Below, piece by piece: positions 12,972 to 24,900 of a stretch of 64,000 nucleotides of DNA. The position numbers were made by a program, and so were the translations under genes. Under the pieces are notes generated by a model. The model worked only from the letters and a program-made list of their open reading frames with translations, was not told the DNA's origin and searched no databases. The stretch is from Misgurnus anguillicaudatus (taxonomy: Eukaryota; Chordata; Actinopteri; Cypriniformes; Cobitidae), in the NCBI RefSeq assembly GCF_027580225.2, contig NC_073340.2, positions 16,128,001-16,192,000 of the forward strand, given 5' to 3'. Each line of letters begins with the position of its first letter. Position 1 is the first letter of the stretch.

Positions 12972-15900
12972 CAGCGCAGACAGACGGGATAGTTTCCATG
13001 CGGACGGCAATGATAAAGACAACACAAACCGAGCCCGGGCAGTTCCTAGCGAGACAAAACAAAAGAATCTTTATTTCATAATTTTTAGCTGACGTGACAC
13101 AGCACTTCTGTTCTGGAAAGCTGGAAAAGGGGTGACAGCTCAGGCCCAGGGCGCCTGATTTTCTGAGCACCGGGTGCGAGCAGTGGCCAAGCGTTGGAGT
13201 GGCAGCCATAAGCGTCCAGAAAACCAAGCCAGAGGGGACAATTAGAGGGGTAATGGCAGGCGTTGGCTGCCACTGTGTCTCTACCCACACGTCCCTCATA
13301 GCGTAGTGTGCACAACGTCACTTAGTAAACCGTATCATAACCATAACTAAAAATGTGAATGTTTAATTAGTGCCAAATTGCATTACAAGGCTGTGTACTT
13401 GACATCTGAAAAGGCCGTAAATAAAAAATACATTCCCCACCGCTGTTTAGAAATGAAAGGAGGCGAATGATGTTTGTTCCAAGTGGGAGCCGACTGTATA
13501 TTTATGAGCTATTTTAAGTTTCGCCCACATGTGACCACCTATACTGTAAAAGATGCAGGGAAATGAAAGGATACGGCTCCAACCAATCGAAACTCAGAGT
13601 AGTTGTCACATTTCCAGCTGCTGAACCAATGACACTGTGACTCTTTAACATAAGTGAACATGCCTGCAAATGACATAAAAGACACAAAAAAATTAACATT
13701 AACAGATTAAGTGTCGGATATACATTATGACCCTGCATGTGAAATTTAGGCTGATGATTTATAATTTAATAATGAGATTAGGAGCATCAAGGGTTGCAAT
13801 CTTTGACATGACCTTACTCAGTCAATATTAAAGATATCAAGGTTATATTTTGACAGAATGTTCTTTACATTTTATATAAGTTTTATGTGATTTAATGATA
13901 CTGCAAAGTATTTTCCCATTTAATCTGCTGAATCTGATTCATTACTGTTGCCATCATCAACAAACATCAATTTGAAGTAGAAATCTGTTTGCCGCCTCCT
14001 TTCTGTGGACAACACCACAAAATTCATGGCGCCAAGAAAATAACACGTCCATTTCTTACATAATCCAAAAGTGCAAAAAATACAGTTACCAAATGTATGG
14101 TCCCCAAAAAAATGCAACACACAATATACTGTAAGAGACTTCTTAAAGCACATTTGTTATTAGAAAACACTAATCATATGGCTTGGTTCATATCAGAGGA
14201 AAAAAGTGAAAAAAGTACACTTCCATAACATACTTAAAGTGCTCTAGTCTATTTTATACTAATTTATAATACAAAATTATTTTTGTAGCACTTTTTAAGA
14301 AAATCTTAAGAACATCTAAGCGTACTTATCTGTGCTAAGACACCATGTATATAAAATAAAATTAGCTAAAAATGTAATTTTTTTTAAAGATTAAATTTTT
14401 TTTAATGAAAGATGGGTTCAAGTTCACTACAAGTGGTAACTAAATATTTTTTTTAATACAGAGATGGTATGTTAAAAGCAAAATAGCACAGATAAGTATA
14501 ATTAGATGTTTTTAAGATTATCTTAAAAAGTACTAAAGAAGAATTTTTGGTATAGTAAGTACAAAGTTAGTGTTCGAAAATATAGCACTTTAAAGGGGTC
14601 ATATCATGAAAATCAAAATTGTTCTAGGGCTATAATTGGGTCCCCAGTGTTTTTATCAACCTAGAAAATGTGAAAAACCCAGTAACTTAGTTTTGGTAAA
14701 TCATTCTCCAGAAATTTGCCTCCCCTTGTGATGTCAGAAGGGGATGATACCGCCCCTTAGTCTGCACTATCCAAACACGCCACTGCCATTTAGTGCAGAG
14801 ATCAACTCATTTGCATGTTAAAGGACACACCCAAAACGGCACATTTTTGCTCACACCTACAATTTGCAATTTTAATATGCTATAATAAATTATCTATATT
14901 ATATTTTGAGCTTAACTTCATATCTGGGGACACCAAAGATTTATTTGACATCTTAAAAAAGTCTTGTGAAATGTCCCCTTTAAGTACATTATGGAAGTGT
15001 ACTTTTTTACCTTATGAAAATCAACCATAATTTTACTACAGTTAAAAAAAACATGGCTACTACAAATAACAATGGATTTTCTAAGATATGGAAATCTGCA
15101 ATCAGAAGTCAGTGACTTCCACACAAACATTTCTGAGATGAAAGTCAGATAAATTTTGATCACATTTCCACAAAACTTCAAAAATAGACATTGGTCTTGA
15201 CAGTCTTACCGTAGTCTGTGTGAAAAATCTGTCGAATCAGGAGAAGAAACCACTCTTTTGTAAGTCCACCCATGTCCAGCCCCGCTTCCCCAACGAACGT
15301 CACTTTCAGTTTTTTCTTCAGATCTGCTCGCTTTCTCGAAAGCTATTAAAAAAGGAACACGTTTATGGTGGGGCCATTTTTTTCCAAATTAAACCTTAGC
15401 CAGACTTAAAACTTTCCAGAACATATCCTACACGCTTTTAGCCAAAAGAAAACAGATTTTAGATGGCGCTGCTCGGTACTGAGCACTGCAGCCCATAAAG
15501 AAACGTACAGTCGTCCTCCTATAGAACTTTATATAGTTTTTATTGGTTCAAATGAGTTCTTGGTAACATCTCCAAATACAGACGTATTCTACATTCGCAA
15601 TGCTATTACCTCATCGAGTGAGTCACTGACCAGCTGCAGACGTCTTACTTTAATGTTGAGAAACAGCAGACTCATATCCACCCTCTGCCTGCGAGAGACC
15701 TTGTCCACCAGAGTTTGCTATATTGTAAAAAAACAGGAATGCATTTATCAGTCAAAATCCCTATACTTGCAAACAGCCAAATAGATAGTACAATATTTCT
15801 CTGTGCTGTCAGGACGGTACTTTTTTTCGCCAGCCGTGCGTCTGTTTATCCTACATTCTGGACACATGTGTTTGGGAGGGAGCCATATAAATGGCCGATT

Positions 15901-18900
15901 ACTGCCGCCCCACCCATTCTAGGATTGCTATCAAAAATCCTCTGAAGATATGAACTAATATGTGAAGCAGTTTTGTCTTTAGAGGTAAAGAATGTTATTA
16001 TGGTAATGATTTTGGGGTGGGTGATGTCTCACCCTGGCCATGCTGATCATCTGCTGCTCAGAGTCTCTCTGGATGATGGCTTTCTTCACAACAGTGGACA
16101 GGATGAATGGGAACTGACAGAAGGTGAACCTAAGGGGATTAAGGTCAGCAAATGTATAGCTGTCACAGAGTTACATACATTAATTAATAATGTAAAAAAT
16201 ATTTAATATAAAATTTATCCACTACCAGCTTTGTTGCTATCGCTCAAGTATAAATGGATATACTTTGCCTCTTTAGCTTATAAAAGCTTTTCAATTTTTT
16301 TTAAACCTGAATACAAATTTCCTATATTTTCTGGTTGTATTTTAATAAAGAGACTGGCAAATACCTATATACGAGAAGCTCAGATGCAAACGCCTAGCCT
16401 GATCTCACAAGAATTTGTACACATTTTACAAGTTGGCTAATTCATATGAATTTGTATGAAGATAATCGTGCAAAAACGTACGATTATCATAAAAAACAAT
16501 AACGAAACCCCACCTCTAACCCCAACGTCACAGGTGCAATGGAAAATCGTACAGAAAGTACAAATGTGGTCGTACGGGCCACCTCGTAATAGACAGTGTT
16601 AAAACGCCGCTAAACGCCTCCCCCGTCAAAAATTAGATAATAATTTTAACCGAATGCTCTCAGGCCGTATTATACATTCATCAAATACTTTCACTTTAAA
16701 TCTGCTTAATCCCAGTCTCAGGCCATTTAGATATAGCAGTTGGTTGGCAGAATCCATTAAGGTTTAAAAAAATTATAAAAATTTCAAGAAAAGATATCAG
16801 ACACACTTAATGGGTTTTGCATCTGAGCTCTTCATATGTTTAATTTGGGCAGGGTTTATAAATTGTATGTAAACTGTAGCTGTAGGCCTTAAAGTCCATA
16901 AAAATTGATGAGCCCTGCAGCGTATTTTGTTTTGAATAACCTGATTTATGACAGCCAACTTGAATCAGGATTATATTTTTGCTGGTGAACCTGTTTGAAT
17001 TTCCGTGAGCCTGCCACGTGTGGTAATCCTCCATGAAGTCGATGTGATCCAGCGTTAGGTTGTAGAAATCAGAGAAAGGGACGATGGGAGGACTGGAAAT
17101 GCTGTTTGCCGCATCTGTCAGAAAATCGAAATCCATGTGGTCATGGGTCATGGGAAAGCATTTTACTTTTACCCTTCTTCGGTACTCACTGAGCAGGGAG
17201 AGGACTTTAGTGGCTGAGGGAATCCACCAGGAGCATTTGGCCATGGGCGGCAACTCCTCTGGCTTGGCAGGAAATAGGCGGGTGGTGATGAAGAGCTGCA
17301 AACGCTCCACCAGCTGTTTGAAACGCTTCTGAGGAAGCCTGAAAGATGAAACATTTCTTAAGCATTGAACATAAATCCATATACACTCTTTTGTAGGCAT
17401 TTTGTGTAATTCTTATTGATAGCTTGGTGATGTCATGGACCTTTAACAGGTCCATAAGTGCCTTAATTTGATGAAGTTACACAAGTAAAACTTTTATACA
17501 CACAAAAATCATACAAAAATAAAATCATCATACTGTGAAAGTTTTCATTAAAGGGGATAAAAGCAATTTCCTGCATTCTGACATATTAACACTGTTTAAG
17601 ATTCCTCATGCTAAACATAGGCAAAGCGTCAAAAAAGCAGTTGGATGTATGAGTTATTTCTGTGTCAGAAAGTTTTTTTCAAACATGAGAGATTTATACC
17701 TAACGATCTTGTTTTTATTTCTTTTATGGGCAATTTCAGTACAGAAAGTACAGTGGAAGTCCTAATATGGGCACTTTAACTGGAATAGGGCACGCACACA
17801 CCAACCAAGAGCTGACATGAAATCAGCATCACCAAAGAAGTTCAGCTTTACAAAAAACCTAGCATTATGGAAACAATTGATGTAGTTTGTTTATCCGGGG
17901 TAGCAGTGGAGTTGTGCGTGCGCGTTTGTTTAACGCTGGATTTCGTTGGTCATGAGTCGCAGGCGGTAAGTGAAACTGCATCAAATGTCTGTTTTGTTGG
18001 CAATCGTTGCCTAAAGCCGCCTTTCCACTGCACACGACATACGGAAACGACAGTTGGAGTTCGCCCCCTAGTGGCAGTCGTAATGAAGTTTCAGTTAAAT
18101 TGTATAGGAGTGAAGCTCATTCCAGAGAGAGACTTCATTCTAATATATTTACCATGGTGGAATAAATAAATAAATGCAAATAAATGAAACAATAAACAGC
18201 TATGCATATATGACACAGATTGCCAATATCTTTGGAGAGAATATATGAAGACAAAATTAAAATAATAACGTACACAAATTAAATTAATAATGTATTACTT
18301 ATCAGTAATTAATAGTTTTTTTAAAGGGTTCAAGTGTTACTAATAAAGTTAAACAAAAAGGATTAATGATTGGAATACAATGAAATACATCACTTCCGGT
18401 CACCATATCGCATGCGGTTTAGTCGCACAAGTTAAAAAAATTTTAACGGATCCAACGCTCAAAGCAGATCCAATATTTACGCATCCGCAGATAGTCGGCA
18501 CCTCACGCAGCCTCTTTGCGACTCTCCATAGAAATGAATGACTTTCGGCTTATAGGCCGCCGTTTGTCTTGTGCAGTGGAAAGGCGGCTTTAGTGCATAT
18601 AATGTAAACGTCATGAACATGTACTGAGTCATAAGTTGTCCAGAGATAGTGGGATAATGTTTTGTGTGTATAGCTTGCTCGTGACTCGCTCCGCCCGTGG
18701 TACGCCTCCAAAAGCTCGGGCTTATTTGAAAAGAATCTGTTTTTTTAATGGTCTGTCTTTTATAAATCTAATACAACTAAAGACTCTTTAGATATACAAA
18801 GGATGCAATACTACTCTATAGATACTCAAGATGAACATGAGATTAGCAGAAACATTGTGTGTTATGTGAGCTTTAAAAAATGAGTTTGAATCTTGAAGAA

Positions 18901-21900
18901 AGTCTAAATGACTTTTTCCTACTGAAATGCTTTTTTAATACAAACTGGAGTGAGACTCACTTTTTAAACCAGTGCATCAGGAAATGGTGGTCTGCTTCAG
19001 CCAGAGCTGCTATTTGCCTCAGTAAGTGTGCATAGATGACATATGTGGCTGGACTGGTGTACTGAGGGTTCTGCAAGACAGAAAAGCATTTTAGCAAACC
19101 TTCAAAAAGGAAATCTAACTTTTCGTTTCGGAGCAGAGAAAGAAGTCTGGCTTTTAATAAAAAAAAGTGGCATTACAACGGAAACCAGCTCTTTTCCTCT
19201 CCAGCATGACATCATCCCTTCCTTAGGCGCAGCGAACGCAAATAATACAGAGGCTGTCTGACATTAGCGGCGGGCAGATCGGCGCAATAATTGCCTCTCC
19301 TTTAAAATCTCCCCATGTCCTCCAGAGAAATGTAGGTCAGGGAGCCCATCAACAGTCTGGAGACGAATAACATTATATGCTAACTTTAGAGAAGGACAAC
19401 CTCACTGCAGACCTCACAGTACTATATGCTTCTGTTTAAGGGCAAAGTTTCACCAGCACTGATCTCCATCGTATGGAGAGAAAAACACTTTATAAAGCTA
19501 AAAAAACATACACGGACCAAACCGGCCAGCTCGGTTAAGCCATCATCTCTCTCTGCCCACTGCTTCCCAGACTTCAACACAGTGGCTGTCCTTATTTGGA
19601 CAGACTCGGTTCAGCCTGCGCTGGTCATGTGTGAAGTAAACACTTAGCTCACAATCTGTCTGCAGCCGAGCAGAGCTATGGCTGGACTCAATAGGCCATG
19701 TGCTGAGAGAGAAGATCAAGACTTTCCCAAAACTCTGATCTGCCCCCTCCCGGGGTGTTTAACACACAAAGGGCAACTTTAAGAGAGATTAGAGCAATTT
19801 AGCCGCGTAAGTGCACATCTATAGACTCAGATGCAGATAACTGCTATGGGTTGAGAGAAAGGAAATTGCAGGCATTACGGAAAAGTATCTTGTGATTTTG
19901 AGTTCTGCATAATGAAGGTAGTTTTGTATTGATGGCTTGAGATTATTACTAAATAGATTAATTACTGTAGTAAAGTTGAAAGAGTAAAAAAGCACTGTTA
20001 CTTTAAAGTCCCCCGTAGTAGAAATTTTACCTCATATTTGGCCATTAAAATAGCATTTGAAAAGTTTGGTTCCAAAACGCGATAAACTCCATTTAAAAAA
20101 AAAAAAAACAAGTTACCGCCAAAATCAGTATTGTATATGGTCATTTTTTAAAAGTAAATTCTTAACTTTACGCAAAATCCAATATCCGCTGTGTTATTCT
20201 GTCATCTTTTCTCCCTTTTTTCCCAAAACGCAATAAACGCCACTCCTCCGTTTCTGCAGAATGCAATAAATCCGCTCAACAAATCACAGCGCACTATTCC
20301 ACGTATTGTAAACAATAATGCCGGCGCGTTGAATACATGGAATCCTAGTTTTCCTCATCTACTTTGTACTTCATGATCAACAACCAAACAAAAACAAAAA
20401 AATACAACGTAAGCCATCAACATCTAATATATGCGAGAGACACTCAGGAGATGGAAAAATGCCGGTTGCTTGTTCTCCCGACAGCATCAAGCTTCTCTCA
20501 CGCTAACACATTGACCCCAGGGAATCTTATGAAAAACGTTCTGTTATTTTAAGCGAAGCCAACGAAAATCGAGCAGGACCAAAACAGTTTACAGCTGATC
20601 GCTGTGAAAAATGTTAAGCGACGACATCCCAAAGAAGTCCGCAATGACAGTGTTCTTAATATGACAAATTAAGTGTTTTGATTAATGCCATTAATGTTTT
20701 TTTAATCAGTGTATACCACTAGTCAACTAAATGAATATAACATGGCAAAGATGAGTGCACATTTATACATTGAGTCAATTGATTTATAGCATTTTGAAAA
20801 AAAAATGTATGGATTTATTGCATTTTGTGGAAAAAATAATAAGTTTTTATAATAAATATTTGATTATTATATGGATTTGAATTGTTTATGTTTTTATAAC
20901 GTAAAGATGCTATGTGAAAGTTTGTAACAGAAAATAGTGGTTTTCATCTTGTCACTTTCTTGGTACAGAAAACACGTTTTTATACGATATTAGGCAAAAT
21001 GGCTTTATTGCGTTTTGGAACCAAACTCTTCATTTGTAAGGGTTTATTCCATGATTTCTTCACGCCTTAAAATAGCTTAAATGTAACCCTTACACCCTTG
21101 CCTCATTTAGTATATGCAGATCTATGAATATGCAAATTAGTCCCCATCTCCACTCAATCTCACCAGCTCTGACCATAGATATATATGTACATAGATGCCG
21201 CATTCGGCAGTTCCAGACACGTAGCTGATGGGTTCACCATGCACAATGTTTCACAATGCGCATTTGCAGCACATATTTTTTTCGGCGCTGATGTTAACAG
21301 GTTAGACTAGAGCATTTACACTGCGTGTGAGCATTGCATGCTCGCGTTGCAGAAGTAGAGGCGAGTCTACGCATGCGGCATGCATATCTATATATGGCTC
21401 AGACTACTGTTCCACTCGTTCAGCTGTGTTGATGCGAGACTGTCTTCAGATAACCACAATTTTATGGAGAAAATACTAAGCAATGGTGTTGAATAATGAA
21501 TTTGCGCTGCGCATGGTTTGTCTTGAAGCACATTCAAAACCCACATAAACACCAATAAACACTTTTTATAAAAAATACCAACAATGTCATGTCTTTACAT
21601 GCAAAAAAGTAAAATCACAACAAAGACGTTACCTGCACAAGAACGAAATACGCTCTAAGGTCATCTTTTGTGCGAGGCCTGAAAACACACAGATCATGCA
21701 GTCATTTATTTTTTAAACGCAGTTCTCTCCAAAAACGTAACGTGCTGTGGTCGAGTGAGAAAATACAATACACTACTCACCCTTTCCATTCTCTTAATAA
21801 GCTATTAATGATTCCCTTCAGAACTGATTTTTGTGTGTCCGCAGGCTGCAAAATAGGCAGATTAAATTAATTCTCTTCAAACCAAAATTCAGAATAGCAG

Positions 21901-24900
21901 ACAATGGCTTACTGTGTCATTTCAATACGATTACTCTGAGGTAACACTTTACATACCGTATAGAGTAAGGCATCATAAACAATATTGACAAATTTGATGT
22001 TTATTCCTGAGTCTTCTATAGTGTTGAAGGGCGCATTTGCTTCTTTCTGAGGAGAACATTACAACAACATAAAACCACTGATGTACACATCAAACACTTC
22101 TTACCATCAATTTTTATGATCCGTTTTATATACGCTTCCATATAAAATTGACAGTAAAACATTCACCTCATATAATCAGATTTTCTAATGAAACCGTATG
22201 CAGATGTTGCTTCTTACAACTCCCTGAATGAGCTCATTGATTCGATTGGAAAACAAAAAGTTCAGTTTTGCTCCGTTCCAGACTTTCACAGTTACTTTTT
22301 CCACAGAGTTCCCATTAAAAAACCTTAGGCTTTGCTTAAAGGATGCTCGTAAAATTAGCATTATTCAACAGCATAAATACAAGCACATTTTAAACAAGTG
22401 AACTATAAGCAATTATTAATTTCATAACTACTGAAATGTTTAAACCTCATTTGGATTATAAGTTACTGTTGGCTGCAGTTCATTTGGCTTCCATTACGCT
22501 CGGTTCAAGCAATATGAAAACAATCAACAGCAAGCAAACTAGAAAAAAAATACTTCAAACTGAACAAAACACTGTATTGTAAGTACTGTCAACACACCTT
22601 AAAGGCAGCATTGAGTTCCAAAAAGGAGTCAAATGTGATCAAGTAGAAATCATGGACTTGTTTCCAATCCCCTGAGATAGTTGCTCTTTCAAGATCCTCC
22701 CTTTAACCAGACAAAGACACTGTTTAACATAATGTAAATTGTTGGAAAGACCATACTGCTGGGTAACTGAACAAAGGAAGCGTACGTACTGGAACTCTCT
22801 GCCGGTTTTGGTCCGAATGGGAATAATGGGTTCTGAGATGAAACGCGCTTTCACCTCCGGAGGCAGAACATCAATAGAGATACGATGCTTCTGTCTCACA
22901 TCTGGACATATTGGGGGAAGCTCTCTCACTGAAAATAAACAGAGTCATACACACACATCGGTTTAATGAGATGGTAGCTTTAATATTAGATAAATAATAC
23001 ACTGTGTGGTTAAGCAGGTTCTCCAAGGTGATTTTTGTAATCAGGCTACAACAAACAATTTTGATCAGAAACAACCAAACAATGACTCTCATCATTCCAG
23101 AGACTACTGGCAACATGCAATCACCATTAGCCTAAAATCATGGAAAATAACAGAGAGCACTGTTTTTTTAAAGGGACCCTTATCCTCCAATGCTCAACTA
23201 AAGTACTTATTAGGGTCAAAGGTAGGGTCAGTGCCGAGTTTGATTCCATCTCGAGGTCCTTTACTAGTCTAGTACCTCTTTCACTACCCTGTTCTTTCCT
23301 TTCCTCTCGTAAACTACAAAAAAAATGGATATGTTGGGTTGGGGTTGCAACTAAACTCTAATTAGCCCTTCAGGAGAAGTAATGGACACACCTGACTTAA
23401 AGGGTTAGTTCACCCCAAAATTTGGTGCTGTTAAAATGACTGGGAACAGTAAAATAAAATTGGTCTGTATGATATAATAGCTTTGTGTGAGAAATAGATC
23501 AAATGTTTACTTCCAGTAAGGTGAAAATGAATTGAGTCAACTTGACTCTTACAAGAATGATTCATGAACAATGAATACTGATGCCAGAATTGTACAGTAA
23601 GTGAATCATTTTCCATCATTTTGCGAAACATGAGTTAACATGCTAGGGAAGTCACACAAAACAGTCAGTCTGCATTCACAGCACACAAACGAGTGAGTTG
23701 ACCAACAGTCCTCGAAATTTCTGCTTTTCTGTTCAACATAAGATAATAGGGAAATAATGGGAAAAGTTCTTTTAAAAGGGCGTACTCAAATACCATGATA
23801 CACTCTCAAGAAAAAGGTACAAAAGTTGTCACTGGGGCAATACTTTTTCAAAAAGTACACTTTTGTACCTAAAAGGTGCATATAGGTACCTAAAAGGTAC
23901 ACTTTGGTACCTTCGAGGTGCATACTAGTACCTATCTGTACCAAAATCTTACATATTAGGACCTTTTTAAAAGGCACCGTCCCAATTGCAACTTTTGTAC
24001 CTGTTTTTCTGAGAGTGTACCAAAGTACCCAAACTTTGGTTTGTTTGGCTAGTGGGATCGCTCTGTACCATACCGGGGGGTGCATTAAGATTCATATAAA
24101 GATTCGTACACTAACCTTCGTAAAAGAGTCAGAACAAATTTGAACGCTTTGAATTAACAAGTAAAAAGGAGACTTTTTAATAATCTTTAAAAGCAGCGCC
24201 AGGCCCCAGCACATGTATCTTCATTACAAGTCCACAGTTCAATCAAGACATGTTAGGCATGAACACTCGTCTTGTCTGTATGATGCATTCAACTTCTAGT
24301 CTCTGACGACATCTTTGATCTCCAAGACAAAGAAAGAAAACACATCTGCTTGAAACAGTGAAGTGGATATTAATTCAAAACAGCCGAAAGGGCTGCTTTG
24401 AAATGCAATGAGCTTTGTTTGCCATGTGTTTTAAAAGAGATTTACCTTTAAAGAGCACCTATTTCATTTTCTAAAAAAATCTTATTCTTTGTATTTGGTA
24501 TAATACAATGTGTTTGTGTGGTTTATGGTTAAAAAAAAATTGTTTCCACATACCATTCATTTTTGTAGCTCCAGATTTCACTTTCTTCCTGAAATGCACA
24601 GATTTGAAAATCTCTGTGTCCCTGACTGGCAAGCTAATCTGTAGGTTGTGATTGGCCTGAATAACTCTGACGTCAGCCGGAAACGTGACGTTCCTTATCA
24701 TGTTTGAAAGATTCGGTTGCTAACAGGAGTTAACTGTAAGTCCGAAGCGGGAGGAATTATTATAATGTCGGTCTTGTCTACATCACCAATCCCAGAAAGT
24801 AAACTGTTGTCTACAATCCGTGTGTTTGTTAAAGTCCAAGGAAAGAGATTTACGTTGGAGACGATAACTCACGTCATCGTTTACTTTGGGGTATGTACCT

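Noticed and set aside
12730..13321. 189- and 78-codon minus-strand frames in hectd2 intron 14
   Set aside because: They run through a GA repeat, show no domain, and do not match the exon order of hectd2, whose real exons on each side are already joined in phase.
16840..17400. 186-codon minus-strand frame as a single exon
   Set aside because: It contains hectd2 exons 9 and 10 but also the 75-base intron between them, which happens to be open. GT-AG borders and conservation show that the intron is removed.
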